Below are positions 49,246 to 57,804 of a DNA stretch of 64,000 nucleotides, piece by piece. This stretch comes from CAVPDE01 sp963707125 (GTDB lineage Bacteria; Desulfobacterota; DSM-4660; Desulfatiglandales; HGW-15). The stretch lies in the NCBI GenBank assembly GCA_963707125.1, contig CAVPOU010000017.1, positions 62,001 to 126,000 on the forward strand. The letters are read 5' to 3'. A program made the position numbers and the translations under genes. The notes below the pieces were generated by a model, which was not told the DNA's origin, ran no database searches, and saw only the letters and a program-made list of their open reading frames with translations. Every line of letters begins with the position of its first letter. Within the stretch, counting starts at the first letter, position 1.

Positions 49246-49518
49246 TTATGACGCAGTTCTTGGTTTTTGCCCTTGCTGTTGGCTAATTTGAACCCCCATT
49301 TCCTCTAATAGACTTATGGCTATCTTAAGGCCCTCTTTACCGAATCGCTGTTCTAGAAATTCCCTGCCGGCCGCAGTCGATAGCGTTCGGCTAAGAACTT
49401 CTATCGTCAATATCCTTTCTTTCTTGTTGAGCATGTAAAGTTCGCCGGTTTCGCCTCTGATCCCAACATCAGACTGATCTTCCTTTTTCATTATGCGCCT
49501 CCTGGAGCCTTCAGACAT
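49246..49518 (-). CDS. Small conserved protein sharing the C-terminal motif of the 46914 protein
   Basis: Up to 90 residues. The core KKERILTIEVLSRTLSTAAG followed by REFLEQRFGKEGLKIAISLL and EEM aligns with the end of the protein at 46914-47540 (ER.LL..VLS....T..GRE....G....IA..LL.EM). The start may be ATG 49518 or 49491. Function unknown. Confidence 0.55.
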   Translation of the reverse strand: MSEGSRRRIMKKEDQSDVGIRGETGELYMLNKKERILTIEVLSRTLSTAAGREFLEQRFGKEGLKIAISLLEEMGVQISQQQGQKPRTAS

Positions 49519-49790
49519 ACAGAGCTCATGAAGCCTCTGTAACGCTTCAATTCATGATCGCAAGTTGCACGATTATAGCGGAGAAAAAGAACTCTGCCAA
49601 TGTTTTCCAATCTCCCCCCCAAAGTCAATCGAACCTCAGCATATTCTTCATCACTTCAAGCCCCAGAGGAGCGTTGCATTCGAGAACCTGGGAACTGAGA
49701 GGTTTTAGGAAGTTTAGAGACATTGGCGGTCTTCGTCTTATATGATTATTCTGTTATCGATATCCATCCTTTTGAGGGAAATCAGGAACC

Positions 49791-50025
49791 ATGGTTCTGC
49801 GTTCAATATCAGGGTTATTCCGTCTCATGATTTGGCGATTGACCTTGGCACTACCAATACCCTTGTCTATATGAAAGGAAAGGGCATTGTCCTTAATGAG
49901 CCTTCATTCGTGGCGATGAAGAAAGATGATAGAGGAACCAGGAAGGTCTTGGCCGTGGGGAAAAAAGCCAAATCCATGCTGGGCAGAACCCCGGGAAACA
50001 TTGTCGCCATTCGCCCCATGAAGGC
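49791..50025 (+). pseudogene. mreB: Truncated mreB (5' part only), frameshifted
   Basis: ATG 49791 gives MVLRSISGLF. One base is then missing near 49823 and the neighbouring frame continues SHDLAIDLGTTNTLVYMKGK, GIVLNEPSFVAMKKDDRGTR and GRTPGNIVAIRPMK, the actin-fold phosphate-1 region of MreB. After RPMK (about 50022) the similarity stops abruptly and structured non-coding sequence follows. Only about 75 of some 345 residues remain. CAGGA lies before the ATG. A full mreB must exist elsewhere if the cell is rod-shaped. Confidence 0.8.
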
Positions 50026-50250
50026 GGTTTTTGCCTACATTTCAACTCGACGAGTTCTCCACTCACGGTTATCCTTTGGCCGTCCAGAGCACTACATTGG
50101 CGACAGGCGACCGCGGCGTAGCCCGTAAGGGCGAAGACGGGTTTACCTCGCCATAGCTTTGCGACCTCGGGTGGCTTCGGCGGAGTTCCGCTTGGCTTCG
50201 CCACAGATGCCCCGCGCGGGAGCGCGGGGAGCTTTACTTATCTCTCAAGC
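50026..50250 (+). mobile_element. Structured non-coding segment, IS605/TnpB right-end-like
   Basis: Follows the mreB break. Contains GCCC GTAA GGGC (50121-50132), several GGCTTCG-type repeats, and a terminal stem CCCCGCGC/GCGCGGGG with GNRA-type loop GGGA (50210-50229) followed by AGCTTTACTT. A GC-rich terminal stem followed by AGCTTTAC is how I remember right ends of IS605/IS1341 elements, where the tnpB-associated RNA ends. No tnpB reading frame is present. Identification is tentative. Confidence 0.4.
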
Positions 50251-50331
50251 TGAGGTATAAATTTTGCTGGGATCTTACTTTCAAACAACGGCCGATTGGC
50301 CACAGACAACCTGCCAACGCGGAGCGTTCTT

Positions 50332-51054
50332 ATGAAGCAAGGCAAAGACTACATCATCTTCCCTCTGGACGTGTCTACCCGCGATGAGGCTGTGAAGTAT
50401 GTCACCCTTCTCAAAGACACTGTCGGTCTTTTCAAAGTGGGCCTCGAGCTTTTCGTGAGCCAGGGTCCTGAGATCCTCAAAGCCATTCGGCGCATAACGA
50501 GCGCTGGAATTTTCCTGGACCTGAAACTTCACGACATTCCTGAAACCATGCGAAGGGCCTTTCTCTCCGCTGCGGAATACAAGCCCGAGTTTGTCACTGT
50601 CCATTGCGACCAGGGAGAAGGCATGCTCAAGGAGGTCGCACAGAACAACCCCGGGAATACAAAGATCCTTGCCGTCACTCTCCTGACAAGCCTCAACAGC
50701 AAAAACCTCGCAACGCTCGGGTACACCGACGATTACGTCAAAGATCTCTCGAGGCTTGTGCTTTTGCGGGCGAGAATCGCCAGGGAAGCGGGGTGCCAGG
50801 GCATTGTCTGCTCAGGACAGGAAGTGGGCATGATCAAGAAAGAACTTCCCGACCTCATTGCCGTGACTCCCGGCATTAGGCCGGCCTGGTCTGTGGTGGG
50901 CAAAGACGATCAGAAACGCGTGGTCACACCCGGAGAGGCTGTAAAGAACGGGGCAGATTACATTGTGGTGGGCCGGCCCATCCGGGATGCCAAAGACCCG
51001 GCAGAGGCTGCCAGAAAGACCGCCCAGGAGATTGAATCGGTTCAACAGCAGTGA
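50332..51054 (+). CDS. pyrF: Orotidine 5'-phosphate decarboxylase
   Basis: 240 residues from ATG 50332 (MKQGKDYIIFPLDVSTRDEA). Catalytic DxKxxD in IFLDLKLHDIPETMRRAF and the phosphate loop VVGRPIRDAKDP. Last step of UMP synthesis. GGAGCG precedes the start. A dozen extra codons upstream are open but unsupported. Confidence 0.95.
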   Translation: MKQGKDYIIFPLDVSTRDEAVKYVTLLKDTVGLFKVGLELFVSQGPEILKAIRRITSAGIFLDLKLHDIPETMRRAFLSAAEYKPEFVTVHCDQGEGMLKEVAQNNPGNTKILAVTLLTSLNSKNLATLGYTDDYVKDLSRLVLLRARIAREAGCQGIVCSGQEVGMIKKELPDLIAVTPGIRPAWSVVGKDDQKRVVTPGEAVKNGADYIVVGRPIRDAKDPAEAARKTAQEIESVQQQ

Positions 51055-51145
51055 AGCCGCCTGCATAGCCGGTGGCCTCAGCAAGCCCCCTCCCCTAACC
51101 CCTCCCACCAAGGGAGAGGAAGTGGAGAACGCAGGAGCGCATGCT

Positions 51146-52129
51146 ATGACCCGCTCAGAGAGAGTCCTCGGCTCAGCCGTCGAAGCCATTGGGAACACGC
51201 CTCTCGTCGAGTTGGCTCGCCTGACCAAGGGAATGGACGGTCGCATACTCGCCAAAATGGAGTACCTCAACCCTGGTCTATCAAAGAAGGACCGCATAGC
51301 GCGCCAGATCATCGAGGAGGCCGAAGCCCAAGGCGCCCTCAAGCCCGGCCAGACCGTGGTGGAGCTGACCAGCGGCAATACGGGCACCGGTTTGGCGATT
51401 GTCTGTGCTGTCAAGGGCTACCCATTCGTGGCGGTGATGTCGCGAGGCAATTCCATGGAACGGGCCCGCATGATGTCCGCCTTGGGCGCAGAGGTCGTGC
51501 TCGTTGACCAGCTGCCGGGTTCCAGGCCCGGTCAGGTCTCAGGCGGCGACCTGGAGCTGGTCGAAAAGGCAACGCGGAAAATCGTCTTGGAGCGTAGCGC
51601 TTTCAGAGCAGATCAGTTTCGACTGCAAGGCAACCAGCGCGCCCACTACCTGCACACCGCACGCGAAATCATTCAGCAATCGGGCGGCTCGTTTCTCGCC
51701 TTCTGCGACTTTGTCGGCACAGGGGGCTCCTTTGCCGGTTGCGCAGCCGCCTTCAAAGAATACAACCCCTTGATCCGCTGCTTCATCGTGGAGCCTGAAG
51801 GCGCCGCCGTGCTGGGGGGCGAACAGGCTACCAACCCAAATCATAGAATCCAGGGCGGCGGCTACTCCATGTCGTCTTTGCCCTTGCTAAGACCTGAGCA
51901 CGTCGACGGCCACCTGCAGGTGAGCGAGACCGCGGCCATCCGGACCGCCCGCCGACTGGCCAAGCAGGAAGGGATCTTCGCGGGGTTCTCCTCCGGCGCA
52001 AACGTGGCGGCAGCGCTTCAACTTCTCAAGGGGGAATGCCGGGGAAGCACGATCGTCGTTCTCCTTTGCGACTCCGGTCTCAAGTACCTGAGCACGGACT
52101 TGTGGGACTCCTCCCCATTACCAGATTAG
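51146..52129 (+). CDS. PLP-dependent cysteine synthase family protein
   Basis: 327 residues from ATG 51146 (GCAGGAG upstream). VEAIGNTPLVELARLTKG, the PLP lysine in NPGLSKKDRIARQIIEEAEA, phosphate loop ELTSGNTGTGLAIV and FCDFVGTGGSFAGCAAAFKE. Standard O-acetylserine sulfhydrylases have NPxxSVKDR; the KK variant keeps the lysine. Substrate may be O-acetylserine or a related amino acid. Confidence 0.88.
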   Translation: MTRSERVLGSAVEAIGNTPLVELARLTKGMDGRILAKMEYLNPGLSKKDRIARQIIEEAEAQGALKPGQTVVELTSGNTGTGLAIVCAVKGYPFVAVMSRGNSMERARMMSALGAEVVLVDQLPGSRPGQVSGGDLELVEKATRKIVLERSAFRADQFRLQGNQRAHYLHTAREIIQQSGGSFLAFCDFVGTGGSFAGCAAAFKEYNPLIRCFIVEPEGAAVLGGEQATNPNHRIQGGGYSMSSLPLLRPEHVDGHLQVSETAAIRTARRLAKQEGIFAGFSSGANVAAALQLLKGECRGSTIVVLLCDSGLKYLSTDLWDSSPLPD

Positions 52130-52192
52130 GACCTGGAAAAATCACACGGGAGCAAGTTTGATGCCCTCGTAAAAAATTCGAAAAGCCCCTTT

Positions 52193-52265
52193 TCGTCATT
52201 CCGGCGAAAACCGGAATCCAGGAAAAACAAGCAGTTCTGGACCCCGGCTTTCGCCGGGGTGACGC
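52193..52265 (+). repeat. GTCATTCCGGCGAAA-type intergenic repeat, copy 1
   Basis: CGTCATTCCGGCGAAAACCG and CCCCGGCTTTCGCCGGGGTG form two hairpins around a short spacer. A second copy lies at 59291-59363. This is a very widespread repeat type in proteobacterial genomes. Confidence 0.85.
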
Positions 52266-52356
52266 CTATGAGGACTTTTTACGAAGCTGTCAACTTTGAT
52301 GGCCTCAGTAATGTAGCCGTGGAGCAGGGAAAGGAGCGAAGGTAGGAGAGGGAGTC

Positions 52357-53133
52357 ATGAACAGAACTGAAATCGGCTCTGACAGCCAGCCCCTCCAAGC
52401 TCATCCCACCAGGCGACTCTACTTGGAGGACGACCACTGTTTTGAAGCGGAGGCGTATGTTGTTGCGGTCCGGGACAATTCCATCGCGTTCGATCAAACC
52501 TGTTTTTACCCAGGCGGCGGGGGTCAGCCTCCTGACGACGGCTCAGTCAGGTTACAGAGCGGAGAGGCGCTTGAAATCGTGTCTGCCCATGCGGATCCGG
52601 ACGATATCATCTGGCACCTGAGCAAGTCCACGCCACCGCCCGGCATTGGCGGCCAACCAGCGAAACTGATCCTGAACAGAGAAAGGCGGCTTGTTCTTAT
52701 GCGCTATCACACCGTCCTTCATGTTCTGAACACGATTGCTTTGAAGGACTACGGCGGATGGATCACAGGAGTGCAAATTGGGGCGGATTACTCGAGGATA
52801 GACTTCAAGATCGAGGGGTTCTCCGCTGCCATGTGTTCAGAACTGGAACAGAAGGTCAATGCTGTGCTTAACGAGAACCATGCCGTGAAATCATACTTCA
52901 TTTTCGAGGAGGAATTCCGAAAGCGCGACGATTTGCTCAGGACCCTGGAAGTCAAACCCCCTGTTTCACACGGCCAAGTCCGCGTCGTGGAGATCCATGG
53001 GTTTGATGCGCAGGCGTGCGGGGGAACGCATGTGAGCAACACATCGGAAGGTGGCAGATTCTCTGTCTTCCGCACGGAAAACAAGGGGAAGATCAACAAA
53101 CGGCTTTATGTCCGGCTCGATCCGGGCGGCTGA
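52357..53133 (+). CDS. Alanyl-tRNA editing protein (AlaX-type)
   Basis: 258 residues. Zinc/editing site: MRYHTVLHVLNTIAL (HxxxH) and AQACGGTHVSNTSEGG (CxxxH), with CFYPGGGGQPPDDGS upstream, as in the AlaRS editing domain. Hydrolyses mischarged Ser-tRNA(Ala) or Gly-tRNA(Ala). GGAGAGGGAG precedes the ATG. Confidence 0.92.
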   Translation: MNRTEIGSDSQPLQAHPTRRLYLEDDHCFEAEAYVVAVRDNSIAFDQTCFYPGGGGQPPDDGSVRLQSGEALEIVSAHADPDDIIWHLSKSTPPPGIGGQPAKLILNRERRLVLMRYHTVLHVLNTIALKDYGGWITGVQIGADYSRIDFKIEGFSAAMCSELEQKVNAVLNENHAVKSYFIFEEEFRKRDDLLRTLEVKPPVSHGQVRVVEIHGFDAQACGGTHVSNTSEGGRFSVFRTENKGKINKRLYVRLDPGG

Positions 53134-53163
53134 GAAGAAGAAGAATGGCATGGGAGCACAATC

Positions 53164-53625
53164 ATGAATGACCTGGTGATTCGACCTTATCAAACTCAGG
53201 ATGAGGCAGCCATCCTTGAGCTCTGGCTGAAATGCAATCTGGTCGTCCCTCAGAACAATCCCGAGAGAGACATCAAAAGAAAACTCCAGGTGAACCCTGA
53301 ATGGTTTCTGGTGGGCGTCGTTGACGGCAAGGTCGTTGCCACCTGCATGGCAGGTTATGAGGGTCACAGAGGCTGGATTAACTATCTGGCTGTCTCTCCT
53401 CAACACCGGAGGCAAGGAATCGGAATGAGAATCATGGAGGAAGCGGAGAATAGATTAAGATCTGGCGGATGCCCCAAGATCAACCTTCAGGTGCGGGAGA
53501 CCAATCAGGAGGTCATCCGGTTCTACACAGGGATCGGATACACCAAAGACCCGGTGGTCAGCATGGGGAAGAGACTGGAACACGACGAACCGGCCGCGGC
53601 CGCACCCTCAAAGAACCAAGGTTAG
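53164..53625 (+). CDS. GNAT acetyltransferase, YpeA-like
   Basis: 153 residues: YQTQDEAAILELWLKCNLVV at the start, acetyl-CoA loop SPQHRRQGIGMRIMEEAENR and the C-terminal VRETNQEVIRFYTGIGY. Matches E. coli YpeA in length and motifs; substrate unknown. Ends one base before the next gene. Confidence 0.88.
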   Translation: MNDLVIRPYQTQDEAAILELWLKCNLVVPQNNPERDIKRKLQVNPEWFLVGVVDGKVVATCMAGYEGHRGWINYLAVSPQHRRQGIGMRIMEEAENRLRSGGCPKINLQVRETNQEVIRFYTGIGYTKDPVVSMGKRLEHDEPAAAAPSKNQG

Positions 53626-53626
53626 G

Positions 53627-54286
53627 ATGACCGCTATTCTGTTTGAGAATGAAGAGGTAATCGCCTTTGATAAGCCGGAGGGGCTCGCCTCTATTCCTGA
53701 AAGAGGAACCGGAGAGTCCCTGCTGACCATGCTTTCAACAAGGTTTCCCGAGAAGCTCTATGTGGTTCATCGCCTCGACAAAGAAGTGAGCGGTGTGATT
53801 CTTTTTGCAAGGAATGCGGTTGCTCATAAACACCTGAATGAGCAATTCAGCAACCGTGAAATCAAGAAAATATATGTCGGCTTGACTCATGGCGTGATCA
53901 GGGAGAACAGAGCCGTTATCGATAAGCCTATACGCCAGTTCGGGTCAGGGCGAATGGGTGTTGATCCTGAGAGAGGCAAGGCGAGCGTCACGGAGTTCCG
54001 TGTCAAAGAGCGATTTCGATCGCACACGCTTATTGACGCTTATCCATACAGCGGACGGCGGCACCAGATCCGCGTTCATCTCTACAGCATCGGACACCCG
54101 ATCGTGGGTGACTTGCGATATGGTCATAAAGAATTGCAGCAGGAATATGGGCGATTGATGTTGCACGGCCGGAGCATCACCTTCAAGCTGCTCTCTTCAG
54201 AGGTCGTGACGGTTGAATCACCACTTCCGGAGGGCTTGAAGGATTTCATCAAAAGGATGCGAAAAACACCTGTCGCAAAGGTCTAA
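53627..54286 (+). CDS. RluA-family pseudouridine synthase
   Basis: 219 residues. The catalytic Asp sits in YVVHRLDKEVSGVILFARNA; GRRHQIRVHLYSIGHPIVGD follows near residue 145. No S4 domain, so it belongs to the short RluA/TruC-like group. RNA target (rRNA or tRNA uridines) not predictable. Confidence 0.9.
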   Translation: MTAILFENEEVIAFDKPEGLASIPERGTGESLLTMLSTRFPEKLYVVHRLDKEVSGVILFARNAVAHKHLNEQFSNREIKKIYVGLTHGVIRENRAVIDKPIRQFGSGRMGVDPERGKASVTEFRVKERFRSHTLIDAYPYSGRRHQIRVHLYSIGHPIVGDLRYGHKELQQEYGRLMLHGRSITFKLLSSEVVTVESPLPEGLKDFIKRMRKTPVAKV

Positions 54287-54400
54287 GAGAGAGGAGGTGT
54301 TGATTTTTCCGATTCTTTCTGTTAAGTAGATGGCGTTATTCATGCTGGAAGCGAAAAGGCTAGTCTTAACGGAGCATTAAACCCAAGAGGAGGTGCAGAA

Positions 54401-55474
54401 ATGTCTAAAGAACTATCGCGAAGAGATTTCATGAAAACCTCGTTGATCGGCGGTGCTGCACTTGGAGCCGGCCTTGGCCATGGTCATTTTCACTTTACCC
54501 ATGCCCAGTCGGCCAATGTTCGATTCAGCACATGGCATGTTCCTGTAGGGTATGAGGTCAAAACCGTATGGGAGCCCATGCTAGAGGAACTCAAGAAAAA
54601 GAGCGGCGGCAAAATCACTTCCGCCATGTATGCCGGTGGAGCCCTGGGCAAAGGCCCGGAACATTATGACATCGTATCCAAAGGTATGGCGGACATGGGC
54701 TACTTCACCGCGACCTGGACGCCAGGGAGGTTTCCTTTGACCGACGTGCTTTCTCTTGCAGCCTGGGTGGACGGTAAAGACGTTGCCACGGAAATCGGAA
54801 ATGCCATGTACGAGAGAGTCCTAAAGACCGAGTTTCCGGGAGTCAAGATGGTCGAATTGAACGGGTGCATTCAGGCGTTCATGTGGACAAAGAAACCCGT
54901 CAAGACTTTGGATGATGTGAAAGGTCTCAAGATCAGAAGCCCGGGCGGCCATCAGACCAATTACATCAAGTCCCTTGGTGCAGAGCCGATTTTCATGCCC
55001 TTGGGCGACGTGTATATGGCTATGGAAACTGGGACGATCGACGGCATTGTGACCTGTGTTCCGCTTATTCTCTCCTTCAAACTCCATGAAGTCGCTAAGC
55101 ATGCGGTGGTCCTCACCTTAGGTTGCGTGTCCGAAGGGGTCATTATGAACGAAGAGAGCTGGAAAAAGACTCCCGATACTCTCAAGCCCGTTATTGACGA
55201 TGTGTGCCACAATCCTTTCAAGACCACCGGCGGACTGACCCGAGACGTCTACAAGAAGATGATGCAAGAGGTCACGGACAAGAAGGTCGAGCTTTACAAT
55301 CTGCCGGACAATGAAGCGGAACGATGGTATGACCGTTTCCGTGATGTGACCAGGAAGTGGGTCGAGGACCTTGAAGCAAAAGGACTGAAGGCCAAAGAAG
55401 TAGTGAAAATGTACAACGAAGAGTGCGAAAAAAGAGGCGTAAAAGTCGCGGCATTCCCGAAGGAGTGGAAGTAG
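54401..55474 (+). CDS. TRAP transporter substrate-binding protein (DctP type) with Tat signal
   Basis: 357 residues. Twin-arginine signal SRRDFMKTSLIGGAALGAGL and cleavage near HAQSA. DctP core: FSTWHVPVGYEVKTVWEPML, and LKIRSPGGHQTNYIKSLGAE, which carries the conserved substrate-contacting Arg. AGAGGAGGTG precedes the ATG. Export folded through Tat suggests a cofactor or early folding. Substrate probably a carboxylate or similar acid, inferred from family. Confidence 0.92.
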   Translation: MSKELSRRDFMKTSLIGGAALGAGLGHGHFHFTHAQSANVRFSTWHVPVGYEVKTVWEPMLEELKKKSGGKITSAMYAGGALGKGPEHYDIVSKGMADMGYFTATWTPGRFPLTDVLSLAAWVDGKDVATEIGNAMYERVLKTEFPGVKMVELNGCIQAFMWTKKPVKTLDDVKGLKIRSPGGHQTNYIKSLGAEPIFMPLGDVYMAMETGTIDGIVTCVPLILSFKLHEVAKHAVVLTLGCVSEGVIMNEESWKKTPDTLKPVIDDVCHNPFKTTGGLTRDVYKKMMQEVTDKKVELYNLPDNEAERWYDRFRDVTRKWVEDLEAKGLKAKEVVKMYNEECEKRGVKVAAFPKEWK

Positions 55475-55503
55475 GAAGACTTAGGTTGAGAGCCTGTTCG
55501 ACA

Positions 55504-55558
55504 ACTCCCTCTCCCTTACCCCCTCACCTAGCCTCTCCCCCTCAAGGGGGAGAGGGAT
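55504..55558 (+). repeat. C-rich intergenic hairpin
   Basis: CTCCCTCTCCCTTACCCCCT followed by CTCTCCCCCTCAAGGGGGAG; the last part forms a hairpin with loop TCAA. Related to the C-rich repeat at 3561-3600 and about 51088-51120. Confidence 0.5.
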
Positions 55559-55595
55559 TTTGGGTTGTCGGACAGTCTCTTGAGGAGCGTTCTCT

Positions 55596-56087
55596 ATGGG
55601 ATGGTTAGAAGTGAAAAAGGGAATCCGGCGCACCAACTATATCGTGTGCGCCATCGGCATGGCCATGATCATTCCGCTGATGCTGCTGACTTTCGCAGAC
55701 GTCATGCTGCGAGGTTTTTTCAACAAGCCGATTCCCGGCACCTTCGAGCTGTCCCAGTATATTCTGGCCATCTTCATCCTGCTGGGTGCTGCCTACACCC
55801 AGCAGGTGAAGGGCCATGTGGGGGTCGATTTTGTAACCTCCCGACTTTCTCCGCGCCTTCGAGTAGCTTGCGAAATCATCACCACTCTTCTGAGCTTATT
55901 TATCATCGCCATCGTCGTCTGGCAGGGATGGGTGGAAGGAACTACTGAAAAAGGCGTTTCAGACCAACTGAGAATTCCGCAGTACCCCTTTAGGGTATTG
56001 GTCGCTGTGGGAGGATTTCTTCTCTGGCTTGAACTTCTGATTGATCTCTTCGGTGCCTTCGGAAAACTCAGGAGGAAGGAACTGTGA
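55596..56087 (+). CDS. TRAP transporter small membrane subunit (DctQ type)
   Basis: 163 residues with four membrane helices: AIGMAMIIPLMLLTFADVML, FELSQYILAIFILLGAAYTQ, VACEIITTLLSLFIIAIVVW and VLVAVGGFLLWLELLIDLFG. The helix 1 end DVMLRGFFNKPIPGTFELSQ is the DctQ hallmark. Overlaps DctM by 4 bases. Confidence 0.92.
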   Translation: MGWLEVKKGIRRTNYIVCAIGMAMIIPLMLLTFADVMLRGFFNKPIPGTFELSQYILAIFILLGAAYTQQVKGHVGVDFVTSRLSPRLRVACEIITTLLSLFIIAIVVWQGWVEGTTEKGVSDQLRIPQYPFRVLVAVGGFLLWLELLIDLFGAFGKLRRKEL

Positions 56088-57391
56088 CCCCTATCACTGC
56101 CGGAATAGCCGGAAGCTTTCTGCTCCTGGTTCTTTTGTTCCTTGGAATGCCCATCGCCTTTGTGATGATGTTCGTGGGCTTCCTCGGCATCAGCTATCTG
56201 GCATCTGTCCATGCCGCATTGCCGGTTGTGGCCAACACGGTCTACGAAACAGCCGCTTATTATCCCTACACGATCATTCCTCTGTTCATCTTGATGGGAG
56301 CGTTTGCTGGTGGTGCGGGCATTACGGCCAAGCTGTATGGGTCCTTTGACAAGTGGTTCAGAAAGTTACCCGGCGGGCTCGGTATTGCGACCATTGCGGC
56401 ATGCGCCTGTTTTGCCGCTCTGAGCGGCTCCTCGGTTGCTGCGGCCGCAGCTATGGGCACCATTGCCATCCCCGAGATGAGGCGCTTCAAGTATGACCCT
56501 GCCCTTGCTGTAGGAGTGGTAGCTGCAGGAGGGACGCTGAGCTTCCTTATCCCTCCTTCTCTGGGATTTGTCGTTTACGGGATGCTCACAGAGCAATCCA
56601 TAGGGAAGCTGCTGGTCTCTGGTATTCTTCCCGGCATTGTCCTTTCCCTGGCCTTCATCGCCGTTATCGTCGTCAAGGTGAAACTGAACCCGAATCTCGC
56701 GCCGGCCACGCCTGGCGCCGTAAGCTGGAAAGAAAAATTCCGTGCCCTGGGAGGGGTGTGGGAAACCATGCTCGTCTTCTTCATCGTAATGGGCGGCATT
56801 TATCTGGGATTTGTCAACCCCACGGAAGCTGGTGCTATTGGCGCGACAGCCCTGTTCATCATCGTTGTCAGCAAGATGAAATTGACTTTGAAAAGTCTTT
56901 CTGCTGCCTTGCTGGAGGCCACTAGAATTTCTGTTCTTGTTCTATTTTTGGTTGCAGGGGCAAATGTCTTCAGTTACTTTCTCGCGCTCTCCACCATCCC
57001 CACCACGGTCTCGGCCTGGATGGCGAGTCTCGAGGTTTCCCGGTATGCCGTTTTCGCCATTATCATCGTCATCTACATGATCCTCGGCTGCTTTCTCGAT
57101 GCCATCTCCATGATGGTGCTGACCATGCCGGTTATTTTCCCTGTTGTCAAGACATTGGGATTTGATCCGATCTGGTTCGGCGTCGTCTGCGTGATCATGA
57201 TGGAAGCAGGCCTGATCACGCCGCCCGTGGGTCTCAACGTCTACACCCTTGCCGGTGTAGCCAAGGATGTGCCCATGGAGACGATTTTCCGGGGCGCCTA
57301 TCCTTTTCTGTTTGCCATGCTCGCAGTGACGCTTCTTATTACCCTCTTCCCCGGCATCGCCCTGTACCTCCCATCCATGATGGGGAGATAA
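56084..57391 (+). CDS. TRAP transporter large permease (DctM type)
   Basis: 435 residues, 11-12 helices. LFLGMPIAFVMMFVGFLGIS at the start, AALSGSSVAAAAAMGTIAIP and MLGCFLDAISMMVLTMPVIF, GLITPPVGLNVYTLAGVAKD are strongly conserved. Sodium- or proton-driven import together with DctP and DctQ. Confidence 0.95.
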   Translation: MTPITAGIAGSFLLLVLLFLGMPIAFVMMFVGFLGISYLASVHAALPVVANTVYETAAYYPYTIIPLFILMGAFAGGAGITAKLYGSFDKWFRKLPGGLGIATIAACACFAALSGSSVAAAAAMGTIAIPEMRRFKYDPALAVGVVAAGGTLSFLIPPSLGFVVYGMLTEQSIGKLLVSGILPGIVLSLAFIAVIVVKVKLNPNLAPATPGAVSWKEKFRALGGVWETMLVFFIVMGGIYLGFVNPTEAGAIGATALFIIVVSKMKLTLKSLSAALLEATRISVLVLFLVAGANVFSYFLALSTIPTTVSAWMASLEVSRYAVFAIIIVIYMILGCFLDAISMMVLTMPVIFPVVKTLGFDPIWFGVVCVIMMEAGLITPPVGLNVYTLAGVAKDVPMETIFRGAYPFLFAMLAVTLLITLFPGIALYLPSMMGR

Positions 57392-57489
57392 GGAACTTCG
57401 GCATTCCTCTTGAATATTGAGGCAAGAATAGTATATTCTTTACATAGAGATCAATCCGGGTCTCAAGGCGGGAATTTGAATGCAACCAA

Positions 57490-57638
57490 ATTCGAATCTC
57501 GAAATCCGAAACTCGAAACAAATTCAAAACACCAATGCTCCAATTTTCAAAACACAAACCCAGCGGCCCACCGTTTTGGTCATTTGGATTTGGATCATTG
57601 GAGATTGTTTCGGATTTCGTGCTTCGGATTTCGGATTT
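57490..57638 (+). repeat. Inverted array of TCGAAATCC units upstream of hgcA
   Basis: Left arm ATTCGAATCTCGAAATCCGA (57490 on) and right arm GTTTCGGATTTCGTGCTTCG (57607 on) are complementary unit by unit; the inner part also mirrors itself (CAAATTCAAAAC... GTTTTGGTCATTTGG). No gene inside. 57392-57717 otherwise holds nothing I can recognise. Confidence 0.65.
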
Positions 57639-57717
57639 ACAACTTTTTGCAACTGGCAGAGAAGCCACGGTCTAAAACCCCAATAGCTCTGCTCAACAGC
57701 GCGTGCGTTTACTAAAC

Positions 57718-57804
57718 ATGACATCCATACCGATAGAATTCAAAGTGATCAACCCTCCTGCGACGCCCCCTGCGGTCTGCTGACCCACAAAGGTACAGGC
57801 CCCG
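57718..57804 (+). other. Possible 5' extension of hgcA with in-frame TGA and a downstream hairpin
   Basis: ATG 57718 opens the hgcA frame: MTSIPIEFKVINPPATPPAV then Cys, TGA (57781-57783), and PTKVQAP leading to the annotated start GTG 57805. A 7-bp hairpin CAGGCCC/GGGTCTG (57796-57816, loop CGGTGAC) lies 12 bases after the TGA. This could be a selenocysteine site, a small loss that created a stop, or chance. Confidence 0.35.

Noticed and set aside
52193..52265. Terminator or regulatory RNA after the cysteine synthase gene
   Set aside because: A second copy at 59291-59363 shows that it is a common dispersed repeat.
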